DNA of 64,000 nt from HKCCE3408 sp039183205 (GCA_039183205.1 JBCDBR010000007.1:59561-123560), one strand, 5' to 3'; shown: positions 44,193 to 53,912, counted from the first letter of the stretch. Program-made: numbers and translations. The notes: generated from the sequence alone by a model not told the origin.

Positions 44193-45552
44193 GGTGAAAA
44201 ACATGGGTGGGTTCAAATATGCCGCCGGGATCGCAGCGCTTGCGCTACTCGCCGGGTGCGGAGGGCAGGGCGCCGACGACCCACTGTTGGAAGGCCAGCG
44301 CTTTGGCGCGCGTGTGCCGCTTGCGGAATCGCTGCCGAACGAGGCGGGCGAATTCCCGGTGATCCAAGACATTCAAGAAGACCGCGCCGCCGAGATCACT
44401 CTGCCGGCGGCACAAAGCCTGACCGCCTGGCCGCAGCGCGGCGGCAATGCACAAAACCTCATTCCGCATGCGGTTCTCGGCAGCACGCTGACCGAAATCT
44501 GGGCGGTCGATATCGGGCAAGGCAATAGCCGTCGTGCCCGAATTACCGCGGATCCGGTTGGCGCAGATGGACGCCTTTTCACGCTTGACGGGCTGGGCCA
44601 GGTCTCCGCCATCTCGGTCTCGGGTGAGGTGCTTTGGCGGGTCGATCTCACCGCCGGGTTTGATCGCGGCGGCGGCATCTCGGGTGGCGGTTTGGCGGTA
44701 TCGGGCGATCAGCTTTTCGCCACCACGGGATACGGAGAGCTTGTCGCGCTCAACGTGGCAAGCGGCGCGGTGCAGTGGCGCCAGCGCTTGAATGCGGGGC
44801 TAACGACGCCGACAGTATCGGGCAACTTGGTCTATGTGGTCGGGCGAGATTCCTCTGCATGGGCGGTCGAGGCCAGCAATGGCCGGTTGCGCTGGCAATT
44901 CCCGGGCGCACCGGTCGGTGCCATCTTGGCCGGTGGCGCGGCGCCCGCGATCGCGGAACGGTCGGTTATCTTCCCATTTGGCTCGGGCGAGCTGGTGGCG
45001 GCATTGCGCGAATCCGGTGTTCGCGTCTGGGGCACAACCGTCGCCGGAGCCCGCAGTGGCGTGGCCTACAACAACCTCAACGACATCACCGGCGATCCCG
45101 TGGTCACCGGCGGGCGCGTCTATGCCGGCAATCAATCCGGCCGCGTGGTTGCATTGAATGCGACATCGGGCGAACGGCTATGGACCGCCGCCGAAGGCGC
45201 GTATTCACCGGTCGTGCCGGTCGGAGGCTCGGTCTTTTTCATCTCTGACCGCAACGAATTGCTGCGTATCGATGCCGAGACCGGGGCGCGGATATGGGGC
45301 ACCGAGCTGCCGCTATTTGTGGCCAACCGGGTCGCCCGACGCGACGCGATCTTCACGCATTACGGTCCGATCCTCACAAACGGTGCCTTGCTGATGGCGT
45401 CCGGGGACGGACAAATTCGGTTCTTCGACCCCGTGAATGGCCGCCAGACCGGTTCGGTCGGTATTCGCGGCGGGGCGGCGGCCAATCCCATCGTCATGGG
45501 CGATACGCTTTATGTCATAAGCGGCGCGGGCCGGCTGCACGCGTATCGATAG
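44185..45552 (+). CDS. bamB: Outer membrane assembly lipoprotein BamB-like (PQQ-type beta-propeller)
   Basis: 455 residues from the ATG at 44185 overlapping the upstream stop; an ATG at 44203 preceded by AGGGTG is also plausible. ALALLAGCGG is a lipobox. Repeated blades carry GxxLW/GxxRW motifs: SGEVLWRVDLTAGFD, SGAVQWRQRLNAG, NGRLRWQFPGAP, SGERLWTAAEG, TGARIWGTELP, giving an eight-blade propeller. BamB is part of the BAM complex. The gene der commonly follows in related genomes; here the next gene is guaA on the other strand. Confidence 0.88.
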   Translation: MNRVKNMGGFKYAAGIAALALLAGCGGQGADDPLLEGQRFGARVPLAESLPNEAGEFPVIQDIQEDRAAEITLPAAQSLTAWPQRGGNAQNLIPHAVLGSTLTEIWAVDIGQGNSRRARITADPVGADGRLFTLDGLGQVSAISVSGEVLWRVDLTAGFDRGGGISGGGLAVSGDQLFATTGYGELVALNVASGAVQWRQRLNAGLTTPTVSGNLVYVVGRDSSAWAVEASNGRLRWQFPGAPVGAILAGGAAPAIAERSVIFPFGSGELVAALRESGVRVWGTTVAGARSGVAYNNLNDITGDPVVTGGRVYAGNQSGRVVALNATSGERLWTAAEGAYSPVVPVGGSVFFISDRNELLRIDAETGARIWGTELPLFVANRVARRDAIFTHYGPILTNGALLMASGDGQIRFFDPVNGRQTGSVGIRGGAAANPIVMGDTLYVISGAGRLHAYR

Positions 45553-45784
45553 AGCCGGCGGATCGTGCTGACATTGCCGGTCACGCGCAAGACGGCACAA
45601 GGCCGGAAGGGATCACCCTTGGCTAGGTCCGGACGCCGTGGGCCCAACGGGTCGCCCGAGCCACTAAGCCAAGCCGCCATACGGCCTGCGCAAACCGCCG
45701 CACCAAAAGGCTGAGCCTGCATGCCCGCGCATTACAGTCCTCGCCCGGCGCGTGCCATTGACCCAAGCGCGCCCGGCACCTGGT

Positions 45785-47362
45785 TCATTCCCATTCGATC
45801 GTGCCCGGCGGCTTTGATGTGATGTCGTAAGTCACGCGATTGATCCCCGCGACCTCGTTGATGATGCGCGTTGCGGTTTCAGCCAGGAATTCATGGCTGA
45901 ACGGATAGTAATCGGCGGTCATGCCATCGACCGACGTCACTGCACGCAGGGCACAGGCGTAATCATAGGTGCGCCCATCGCCCATCACACCGACAGTCCG
46001 GACCGGCAAGATCGCCGCAAAGGCTTGCCAGATCTCGTCATAGAGCCCATGGCGACGGATTTGATCGATATAAACGGCATCGGCATCGCGCAGAATCGCG
46101 AGCTTTTGGCGCGTAATTTCGCCCGGGCAGCGAATCGCCAGACCCGGGCCCGGAAACGGATGCCGGCCGATGAAATGGTCGGGAAGGCCCAATTCCCGCC
46201 CCAACGCGCGCACCTCGTCCTTAAAAAGTTCGCGCAAGGGTTCAACCAATTTCAAGCCCATCTTTTCGGGTAGGCCCCCGACATTGTGGTGCGATTTGAT
46301 CGTCACCGACGGGCCGCCGGAAAAGCTGACCGATTCGATGACATCGGGGTAAAGCGTGCCCTGCGCCAAGAAATCGACCCCATCGATCTGATCGGCGTAG
46401 TTTTGGAACACATCGATGAACAATCTACCGATTATCTTACGCTTTGTCTCTGGATCAGAAACGCCATCCAACGCGCCGAGAAATCTTTCCTGTTCTTGCG
46501 CGTGAATGACCGGAAGGTTCATATGGTCGCGAAACATCGCGACGACCTCTGACCCTTCGTCCTTGCGTAAAAGCCCATGATCCACAAAAACGCAGGTGAG
46601 CTGATCGCCGACCGCTTCGTGGATCAGCGCCGCCGCGACAGAACTATCGACGCCGCCCGACAAGGCGCAGATCACCTTTGCCTGGCCCACCTGATCGCGA
46701 ATTTTGCCAATGGCCTCCGCGCGGTAGGCACCCATCGTCCAGTCACCGGTAAAGCCGGCGAGACGCACAAAATTTTCGTAAAATTGCGCGCCCTTGGGCG
46801 TGTGGTGAACCTCAGGGTGAAACTGCACTGCAAAAAAATTGCGTCCCGGATCGGCCGTGATTGCAAAGGGCGCATTCGGCGAGGTGCCGAACACTTCAAA
46901 GCCGGGCGCAAGACGCGCGACGTGATCGCCATGCGACATCCAGACCTGCTCTCGGCCCTCGGTGAACCAGCCCTCCAAAAGCGGTAACGCACCGGCCGGT
47001 TCGACAAAGGCGCGCCCGAATTCCGCCGTGCCGCCCCCGCCCTGGATCTTGCCGCCTTCGACGACGCCGCCGAGGTCTTGCATCATGACCTGTTGGCCAT
47101 AGCAGATGCCCAAAATCGGCACGCCCGTGTGATAAACCGTCGCCGGTGGGCGCGGCGATCCCGGGCGCGTGACGCTGTCAGGACCACCGGAAAAAATGAT
47201 CGCCTTGGGCGCGAAGGCCGCGATGAAGGCGTCATCGACCGATTGGTAGGGATGTATCTCGCAATACACGTTCAATTCCCGCAACCGGCGGGCAATAAGT
47301 TGTGTGACCTGGCTCCCGAAATCGATGATCAGCAGACGGTCATGGGGGCGGTGTGGGGTCAT
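45785..47362 (-). CDS. guaA: GMP synthase (glutamine-hydrolysing)
   Basis: 525 residues from the ATG at 47362; the frame extends to 47425 but without family sequence. The class I glutamine amidotransferase domain has LGICYGQQVMMQDLGG (nucleophile Cys) and QFHPEVHHTPKG (His/Glu); the ATP-pyrophosphatase domain starts ALSGGVDSSVAAAL. The C-terminus ends SKPPGTIEWE as in all GuaA. Converts XMP to GMP in purine synthesis. Confidence 0.97.
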   Translation of the reverse strand: MTPHRPHDRLLIIDFGSQVTQLIARRLRELNVYCEIHPYQSVDDAFIAAFAPKAIIFSGGPDSVTRPGSPRPPATVYHTGVPILGICYGQQVMMQDLGGVVEGGKIQGGGGTAEFGRAFVEPAGALPLLEGWFTEGREQVWMSHGDHVARLAPGFEVFGTSPNAPFAITADPGRNFFAVQFHPEVHHTPKGAQFYENFVRLAGFTGDWTMGAYRAEAIGKIRDQVGQAKVICALSGGVDSSVAAALIHEAVGDQLTCVFVDHGLLRKDEGSEVVAMFRDHMNLPVIHAQEQERFLGALDGVSDPETKRKIIGRLFIDVFQNYADQIDGVDFLAQGTLYPDVIESVSFSGGPSVTIKSHHNVGGLPEKMGLKLVEPLRELFKDEVRALGRELGLPDHFIGRHPFPGPGLAIRCPGEITRQKLAILRDADAVYIDQIRRHGLYDEIWQAFAAILPVRTVGVMGDGRTYDYACALRAVTSVDGMTADYYPFSHEFLAETATRIINEVAGINRVTYDITSKPPGTIEWE

Positions 47363-47588
47363 GGTCTTGCGATACGGGGGCCGGGCGCGGGGCGCAAGAG
47401 GCTGCGCCGGATCGGGGCGCGGCATTTCCCGTCACGACGCGCCTTTGCGGCAATTCCGGCGACGATCCTGGGCGCCAGAACCCGGCCATCGTGTCGTTTT
47501 CCCCTGCAAAGGGGCGCAATCGTGCCGCAGCCCCACGGTCGCCCGGCGTATCACCTGAGCGCAAGCGAAACTTCCAGAGGACTGGGCG

Positions 47589-49136
47589 ATGAACCAAGAA
47601 ACAGGGCGTACGGGCCGCCGGCGGGGTGGTGGCGGTGCGGCGCGGCGGGCCGAGCGCACTAGCATCCGCATCGAAACCGCCCGGTTCATCGAACGCAACA
47701 TTCCCAACCTGGAGATCCTGAACGACGAGGCCATCGAACTTATCGAAGCCAACGCAGAAACCGTGCTCGAAGAGATCGGTGTGAATTTCGTCGATAACCC
47801 CGCTGCGCTGGATCGCTGGCGTGAAGCCGGCGCCGATGTCCAGGGCGAACGCGTGCATCTGCCCAAGGGCTTGGCCCGATCGCTGGTCTCCTCCGCGCCG
47901 GCGCGCTTTACCCAAGTGGCGCGCAATCCCGAAAAGAGCGTGGTGATCGGCGGGCGCAATCTGGTTTTGGCCCCGGTCTATGGTCCGCCCTTTGTCTGGG
48001 ATGCCGTCGGCGGTCGGCGCTATGCGACGATGGCCGATTTCGAAACTTTCGTGAAGCTGGGCTATATGTCGAAATGGCTGCACCATTCGGGCGGCACCCT
48101 GTGTGAGCCGACGGATGTCGCGGTGAACAAGCGACATTTGGATATGCTTTTGGCGCATATGACGCTGAGCGACAAACCCTATATGGGTTCGGTGACCGAT
48201 CCGGACCGCGCCTCGGATTCGATTGCGATGTCGCGCATTCTTTTCGGCGATGATTTCGTCGATCAGAACACGGTCATGACATCGCTGATCAACATCAATT
48301 CTCCGCTGACCTTCGATGGCATCATGATGGGCGCGCTGGAACGCTATGCCGCGGCCAATCAAGCAGCGATTGTATCGCCATTCATTGTCGGTGGCGCGAT
48401 GTCGCCGGTCTCCGTGGCCGGTACGCTCACGCAGGTTTTGGCCGAGGTGCTGGCCGGCGTAAGTTATGCACAGCTGATCCGACCAGGCGCACCGGTGATC
48501 TTTGGCGCCTTTGTAACCTCAATCGATATGAATTCTGGCGCTCCGACCTTTGGCACGCCCGAAGCGGCACAGATCACCTATGGCGCCGGCCAGTTGGCCC
48601 GCCGCTTAGGCTTGCCGTTTCGCTCCGCTGGCGGGTTCACGGGATCGAAGCTCCCCGATGCGCAGGCAGCTTACGAGTCGGCCAATACGCTCAATGGCGG
48701 TCTTCTTGCCGGCGTCAATTTCATGCTGCACGCCTGCGGTTGGCTGGAGGGCGGTTTGGTCTCGTCACCCGAGAAATTTGTGATGGATGCGGATCAATTG
48801 GGCGTGCTGCACAAGCTCGCGGCAGGCATCAGCGTCGATGATCAAGCCCTGGCGATGGACGCGATCCGCGAGGTTGGGCCCGGCGGCCATTATCTGGGCT
48901 GCGCCCACACACAAGCCCACTTCAAAGATGCGTTCTGGCGGACCGAAGTGCTGGACTATAAGCCTTATGAAACCTGGATCGATGAAGGCGGTCGGTCCAC
49001 ATTGGAATTGGCTTCAGCACGGGTTGCTAAGCTCTTGGATGAATATCAAAAACCAGTTCTTGATCCGGCAATTCACGACGCGCTGACAGACTTTGTCGCG
49101 CGCCGCAAGGACGCAATGCCCGACGCCTTTGTCTGA
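47589..49136 (+). CDS. Trimethylamine methyltransferase family protein (MttB homologue without pyrrolysine)
   Basis: 515 residues. Members of the MttB superfamily share the segments LEILNDEAIELIEANAETVL and IGVNFVDNPAALDRW near the N-terminus, GPPFVWD, and SPVSVAGTLTQVLAEVLAG followed by GAPVIFGAFVTSID, all present here. No in-frame amber codon interrupts the gene, so it belongs to the non-pyrrolysine branch, which includes corrinoid-dependent glycine betaine methyltransferases. An Arg-rich leader (TGRRRGGGGAARRAERTS) is unusual. No corrinoid protein or activase is nearby. Likely role in demethylation of betaine-type compounds. Confidence 0.8.
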   Translation: MNQETGRTGRRRGGGGAARRAERTSIRIETARFIERNIPNLEILNDEAIELIEANAETVLEEIGVNFVDNPAALDRWREAGADVQGERVHLPKGLARSLVSSAPARFTQVARNPEKSVVIGGRNLVLAPVYGPPFVWDAVGGRRYATMADFETFVKLGYMSKWLHHSGGTLCEPTDVAVNKRHLDMLLAHMTLSDKPYMGSVTDPDRASDSIAMSRILFGDDFVDQNTVMTSLININSPLTFDGIMMGALERYAAANQAAIVSPFIVGGAMSPVSVAGTLTQVLAEVLAGVSYAQLIRPGAPVIFGAFVTSIDMNSGAPTFGTPEAAQITYGAGQLARRLGLPFRSAGGFTGSKLPDAQAAYESANTLNGGLLAGVNFMLHACGWLEGGLVSSPEKFVMDADQLGVLHKLAAGISVDDQALAMDAIREVGPGGHYLGCAHTQAHFKDAFWRTEVLDYKPYETWIDEGGRSTLELASARVAKLLDEYQKPVLDPAIHDALTDFVARRKDAMPDAFV

Positions 49137-49160
49137 AGCCAAAGGCGCCGGAACGTCCGC

Positions 49161-49430
49161 TTAAGCTGGGGGCAAAGCGCCGTATCCGGCCGCCGTCAAT
49201 AGATTTGCCAAAACCTCCACATGACGGGTAGGAGAATAGCCCGCATCGCCGCTGCGCCGGGCTTCGTCGAGCCGCGCTTCTTCTTCAAACAACTTTTCGT
49301 AGGAGGGTTGGGCGGCGCTGGTCGTTCGGCGCGGTTTGCCGCGAACTTTCGCCGCCGCGCCAAAACGAGCGGCGCGGACCAGCATGCTGGGGCGGGTCAA
49401 TCGGGATAGTTGTGTGAGGGGCGTAAGCAT
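49161..49430 (-). CDS. DUF6477-like small protein
   Basis: 89 residues from the ATG at 49430. RLTRPSMLVRAARFGA, a central basic stretch and EEEARLDEARRSGDAGYSPT then RHVEVLANLLTAAG match a family I recall as DUF6477, found in Rhodobacteraceae. Function unknown. Divergent from the DUF6456-like gene, 200 bp apart. Confidence 0.6.
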   Translation of the reverse strand: MLTPLTQLSRLTRPSMLVRAARFGAAAKVRGKPRRTTSAAQPSYEKLFEEEARLDEARRSGDAGYSPTRHVEVLANLLTAAGYGALPPA

Positions 49431-49631
49431 GTGTGGTCCATCGCTGTTGTGTTCGATTGACACTAGCTGCGAGGCGGCAACCGTTGCGAAACCCGTCTAG
49501 GTCCGTTCGGAGGCTCATACTGTTTACAATTGCGAAACATTTTCGTTTCATTTGGAAGCTTTTTAACGAATTGGTAATCAAATTGGAAAAGCTTCAACAA
49601 CGTTATCCACACCTCCGAGGGGCCGGGTGGC

Positions 49632-50747
49632 GTGACGAAATCGATAAAAGAATTCGGGACGGAATTCCCGCTATGGTTGCCGGACGCGACGCGTCAATAC
49701 CTTGAGCATGTGATCCTTGGGCAATCGATCCGTGAAATAGCCCGACGCGACGAAACCGTGGCCTCCACGGTCGCGCGTCGGGTGCGCCAGATGGAGGCGC
49801 GCCGAGATGACCCGTTGGTCGATGATGGGCTGACAGCGCTCAGTTCGACCGTGTGTTCCCAGTCAAGACAGACAAGCCAAAAGGAAAGTGCGATGAATGC
49901 CTCAGTTAGGCCGCCCGTTATTACCGATGAACGCATTATCAACCGCGAAGCCCGCCGCATCCTACGCCGGCTCTGCGAGACAGGCGCTTTGTTGGTACTG
50001 GCCAGCGATATGGAAAAAGCAGTTGTGTTGCGCCCGGGTCCGGATGGCGAACAAACCCGGACTGCGGTGGTCGACCGCGCTGTTGCGATTGCATTTGGGC
50101 TGCGCGACTGGATCCAAGCCGTCGAGTTTGGCCGTATCGCGAAATACCGCATCACCTCGGCCGGCAAGTCCGCGCTGAAGCGGCTGATCGAAGAGGATCG
50201 CCAACGCCGCGTGGCGGAAGGGCGCGCACCGGCCTTTGCTGAGGCACAAACGACGTTTCAGGCGCAGCACCGGGATTGGGGTGAACGCGGAATTAAGGAC
50301 GACGACGGAAAACGCAGGAGCATACGCGTGAACCTCGCCGAGACCCCGCTTGCGTCAATCGCGCGCCGCAAGGGCACGGACGGCAAACCTTTTTTGTCCC
50401 CCGACCTGGTACAGGTCGGTGAAAAGCTGCGGGAGGATTTCGAACGCGCCCAAATGGGTCCGCGGATTGGACAGAACTGGGACCGGTTCCTTTCGGGCGT
50501 TGACCGCGGCGGGTTTCTGAGCGACGGCGGCATTGGTGAAGGCCCACGCGCGGCGCGGGAACGCGTTTCACATGCGCTGGATGCGCTCGGGCCAGGCCTG
50601 TCGGATATCGTGATGCGGGTCTGCTGCTTTCTTGAAGGCTTAGAATCAGCCGAAAAGCGGCTCGGTTGGTCGGCGCGGTCGGGAAAGATCGTCTTGAAGA
50701 TCGGTTTGCAGCGGCTGCAACAGCATTACGCAGGACCACAAAGTTAG
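49632..50747 (+). CDS. HTH protein of the DUF6456 type
   Basis: 371 residues from a GTG at 49632. A helix-turn-helix is likely at residues 22-55 (YLEHVILGQSIREIARRDET, then VASTVARRVRQMEARRDDP). A middle domain (RRILRRLCETGALLVLASDM) and the C-terminal domain (RVSHALDALGPGLSDIVMRV, then RLGWSARSGKIVLKIGLQRL) match a family I recall as DUF6456. Probably a DNA-binding regulator. Divergent from the small DUF6477-like gene; the AT-rich gap contains TTAAC-N6-GGTAA. Confidence 0.6.
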   Translation: MTKSIKEFGTEFPLWLPDATRQYLEHVILGQSIREIARRDETVASTVARRVRQMEARRDDPLVDDGLTALSSTVCSQSRQTSQKESAMNASVRPPVITDERIINREARRILRRLCETGALLVLASDMEKAVVLRPGPDGEQTRTAVVDRAVAIAFGLRDWIQAVEFGRIAKYRITSAGKSALKRLIEEDRQRRVAEGRAPAFAEAQTTFQAQHRDWGERGIKDDDGKRRSIRVNLAETPLASIARRKGTDGKPFLSPDLVQVGEKLREDFERAQMGPRIGQNWDRFLSGVDRGGFLSDGGIGEGPRAARERVSHALDALGPGLSDIVMRVCCFLEGLESAEKRLGWSARSGKIVLKIGLQRLQQHYAGPQS

Positions 50748-50841
50748 GAGATGGGATAGCCCACCATGCACGCTTGAAGCTCATAGCGGCTTTGTGCCGC
50801 GCGGGCTGGCCGGAGCCCGCGACCAGGTTTATACTGGTGAT

Positions 50842-51801
50842 ATGAGCCCTAGAGACCTCAAAATTCCGGCCGAGAGGCATCCGGAAAAGGCGCACCGGCC
50901 GGACCAGGTGCAGCCAAAGAAGCCGAAATGGATCCGCGTCACAGCGCCGAATTCCAAAGGCTATATCGATACGCGAGAGATTATTCGCGAACACCGCCTA
51001 ACGACGGTGTGCGAAGAGGCAGGCTGTCCCAATGTCGGCGAGTGTTGGAGCCAGGGGCACGCCACGATGATGATCATGGGTGAGGTGTGCACCCGGGCCT
51101 GCACGTTTTGCAATATCGCGACCGGCAAACCGCCCGAAGACCTCGACCCGTTCGAACCGGGCCGCGTCGCCGATGCGGTCGCAAAGCTGGGACTGAACCA
51201 TGTGGTGGTCACATCGGTCGACCGCGATGATGTCAAAGACGGTGGGGCTGCGCATTTCGCCCAAACGATCCGCGCCATTCGCCACCGCGCGCCAGCCGCC
51301 ACGATTGAGATCCTCACCCCGGATTTCATCCGCGCGGATCCACAGGTGCTGGAAATCGTCGTTGCGGCCAAACCGGACGTGTTCAACCACAACCTCGAAA
51401 CGGTCCCCGGCCTTTATCCCGAAGTGCGTCCCGGGGCGCGCTATTTTCACAGCTTAAGGCTTTTGCAGCGGGTGAAAGAGCTTGATCCGACGATTTTCAC
51501 CAAGTCCGGTATCATGGTGGGTCTGGGCGAAGATAAGCAATCGGTCCATGCCGTGATGGATGATATGCGCGCCGCCGACATCGATTTTTTGACCATCGGC
51601 CAATACCTCCAGCCCTCGCCTAAGCACCACGCCGTGGACCGGTTCGTGCCGCCAGAGGAATTCGCCGCTTACGAAAAGGCCGCGTGGGGCAAGGGATTTT
51701 TGATGGTGTCGGCGACGCCCTTGACCCGGTCAAGCTATCACGCCGGAGATGATTTCGCCCGCCTACGGGCCGCACGATTGGAAAAGATCGATCGCGCCTG
51801 A
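50842..51801 (+). CDS. lipA: Lipoyl synthase
   Basis: 319 residues from the ATG at 50842. The auxiliary cluster motif CEEAGCPNVGEC and the radical-SAM motif CTRACTFC are complete, and the C-terminal RSSYHAGDDF provides the Ser ligand of the auxiliary cluster. It inserts two sulphurs into octanoyl-protein to make lipoyl groups for pyruvate and 2-oxoglutarate dehydrogenases. The frame is open up to 50794, but the inner start begins the standard N-terminus. Confidence 0.96.
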   Translation: MSPRDLKIPAERHPEKAHRPDQVQPKKPKWIRVTAPNSKGYIDTREIIREHRLTTVCEEAGCPNVGECWSQGHATMMIMGEVCTRACTFCNIATGKPPEDLDPFEPGRVADAVAKLGLNHVVVTSVDRDDVKDGGAAHFAQTIRAIRHRAPAATIEILTPDFIRADPQVLEIVVAAKPDVFNHNLETVPGLYPEVRPGARYFHSLRLLQRVKELDPTIFTKSGIMVGLGEDKQSVHAVMDDMRAADIDFLTIGQYLQPSPKHHAVDRFVPPEEFAAYEKAAWGKGFLMVSATPLTRSSYHAGDDFARLRAARLEKIDRA

Positions 51802-52379
51802 GGCGCATCGGACTTTCGCCCATGTGCAAGGGCATTTGCGTTGAAACGCCCGTGCGACCGCCGGACCAAACAGGCCCTCATCGCTTTTGCAATCCGCGCG
51901 CGCGAAGCCTGAACGGTTTGCGCACTTAAACGCGCGCGAGCCGTGTCGCTGGACTGATTCTCGGGGTGCCGGCCGCCAAATAAAAGAACTCAGATCGGGA
52001 TCGACCGTCGGAGAGGTTAAGCCAACCCGATCACCGATGCTTTTCGCCACGTGTGTCAACCAACGCGCAATCCTCGCCTGACATCGGGTAAGCCCAAGAA
52101 AAAGTTGCGAAGGACTGGGTCGAATGAACCCATCAAGTCTTGGATGGCATCCGGGTAAGACCTTGTCAAAAGGCGATATTTTACGTCGCCGAGCAGAGAT
52201 TGCGGTGTATCATCCAAGTGAGTTTGGCCTACGATTTGCACCAAATTCACGCTCCGTACCGCGACGAATACCCAAAAAATGCCGGGCGCTCCTGACAAAG
52301 CAAAGCTTGCACAGGAATGTGGAATTCGACACTCTCAAACCGCAGATTTCATTGGCACAAATTTCGTTTTGAGGCTGGC
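51802..52379. other. Gene-poor stretch between lipA and the accessory pair
   Basis: About 580 bp. Frames of 80-100 residues exist on both strands, the most protein-like being 52056-52298 minus (80 residues) and 52124-52372 plus (82 residues), but none has a recognised motif or a strong ribosome site. GC is lower toward 52,300. It may be a scar of insertion of the following two genes. Confidence 0.4.
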
Positions 52380-52931
52380 ATGGATGTCGATCAAATCCTG
52401 ATGTTTCGCGTGATCGAGCGTTTGGCCATGACGGGCATAATCTTTGCGATCGGTCTGTTCGCGATTTGGGCATACCGCAAAGAAATCGTTCAGGTTCAAG
52501 GCAATGGTCTGTTTGGCATAAATACGCAATTGAACCTTGTATTGGTCATTTTTGCCATCATGGTTGCCTATGCATGGGCGAACATGGCCAACCCGATCAG
52601 CGTGGAACGGGACGTATCGCCGGTGCCGTTCAGTGCACCCTTGCAGCAATACGCAGACGGCTCGGGCACGGTCAGGGTCATCGGCCTGGGTGAAAATGCC
52701 GCCGATATCGGAGGGTATACGCAAAGCCTCGCGGGCACGTTTTTGCGCGAACACACACCGCCACGCACCACGCTCAGCGTTCAAGAAGCGCGCATCATGG
52801 CCACGTTAGCCACGCAACTTGATGCCCTCAGGCGCATCGACCCGCAATTTGAAACTGACTTGTTCAATCGAGACTTAACGTTCAACGAAATTAGAGAGCT
52901 CATCGAAAATGGCTTTGGTTCAATTCGTTAG
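52380..52931 (+). CDS. Unknown two-helix membrane protein of the accessory pair
   Basis: 183 residues from the ATG at 52380 with GAGGCTGG before it. Two hydrophobic helices (about residues 15-35, AMTGIIFAIGLFAIWAY, and 50-68, LVLVIFAIMVAYAWANM) and then an extracytoplasmic tail of 110 residues with the helical ending LATQLDALRRIDPQFETDLF. Not recognised. Its 3' end overlaps the zincin gene by 23 bp, so the two are coupled. Confidence 0.65.
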   Translation: MDVDQILMFRVIERLAMTGIIFAIGLFAIWAYRKEIVQVQGNGLFGINTQLNLVLVIFAIMVAYAWANMANPISVERDVSPVPFSAPLQQYADGSGTVRVIGLGENAADIGGYTQSLAGTFLREHTPPRTTLSVQEARIMATLATQLDALRRIDPQFETDLFNRDLTFNEIRELIENGFGSIR

Positions 52932-53772
52932 ATCTTCGGTTCTTGCTATGGGGGTCATCTGTTCAGCGCACAGCTGCGCCTCCGCCTGCACGTTTTTGGC
53001 CAATGCCGCCGCTGGCGTCGCACAAGACCTGTCAGCGCTCGCAGCCGACCAAAATGCCGAATTTCTGAACTTCGTCGGTCAGCCGGATCTGACCGTGACC
53101 TATCGCTATGTGAACGCGCCGGGCCCGCCACGGATTACCGCGTTGCAAGACGGCACGTATCTCGTCTTGATGATGCGACCCTACATCCTCGATGTACTCG
53201 TTTGGTCTGACCATATCGCGGCATGTGACCTCGATCGCAGCGTGTGCGCGCGGACAAATAGTTACTTGGATCATTTTGAGGCCAACTTCGCCGGAATGAC
53301 CGCAGCGTTTGAGCCTCTTGTGCGCAACGGACCAGATCGTACCTGCCCGACACGGGGGACCGAACCCTTCGCCGCAGCCTTTACCTCAACCTACCTGACC
53401 GCGATGCTTTTCATGCAAGTCCACGAAATTGCCCATGTCATGTTGGGCCATTTTGATCAAACCGATGCGCCGGACGCCTTGGACGAAGCCGCCGCGGATG
53501 GCTTTGCGTTTGCGATTTTGCAGAATATGGACGGCATGGATGGGATTTACCCGCGATTAGGCGCCGCAGCGCTGCTGCCGCTTGTTCGGCCGGATTACCG
53601 TTCGGCGTTTTATCCAGATCCCCGCTGCCGCGTTACAAGCTTGGGCTATACCTTGCAGGACAGCGCGTCAGAGGGGCTCGATTGTGCGGAGTATCAGCAG
53701 AGCTTTGCAGCCGGGGTCGTGGCGGGCCGCGCCGCAATCGGGCCTGATACAACAATAAATTCCGACCCTTAG
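52909..53772 (+). CDS. Putative secreted zinc metallopeptidase (HExxH)
   Basis: 287 residues with a signal peptide (residues 1-27, SSVLAMGVICSAHSCASA). At about residue 177 QVHEIAHVMLGHFDQTD contains HEIAH; 20 residues later LDEAAADGFAF offers the Glu third ligand of a gluzincin. The N-terminal part carries six or so cysteines, and the C-terminal has paired Cys, so disulphides are likely. No established family recognised. Overlaps the preceding membrane protein gene; a U-free gap and hpt follow on the other strand. Confidence 0.65.
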   Translation: MALVQFVRSSVLAMGVICSAHSCASACTFLANAAAGVAQDLSALAADQNAEFLNFVGQPDLTVTYRYVNAPGPPRITALQDGTYLVLMMRPYILDVLVWSDHIAACDLDRSVCARTNSYLDHFEANFAGMTAAFEPLVRNGPDRTCPTRGTEPFAAAFTSTYLTAMLFMQVHEIAHVMLGHFDQTDAPDALDEAAADGFAFAILQNMDGMDGIYPRLGAAALLPLVRPDYRSAFYPDPRCRVTSLGYTLQDSASEGLDCAEYQQSFAAGVVAGRAAIGPDTTINSDP

Positions 53773-53912
53773 CACTTTTTGTGAAAAAAAATCGCTGCAC
53801 CGAGAATAATTCGACGGAACCGTGCGTAGACCTCGTGGAAGCGTTGTAACACGCCCCGTTGCTGGTTTGGTTTTTGGTCTGTGCGTTCTTGGTTTCTGGG
53901 GACCAGCAAGTC

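Noticed and set aside
47589..49136. Pyrrolysine in the MttB homologue
   Set aside because: The frame runs 515 codons without an amber codon, so no recoding is needed.
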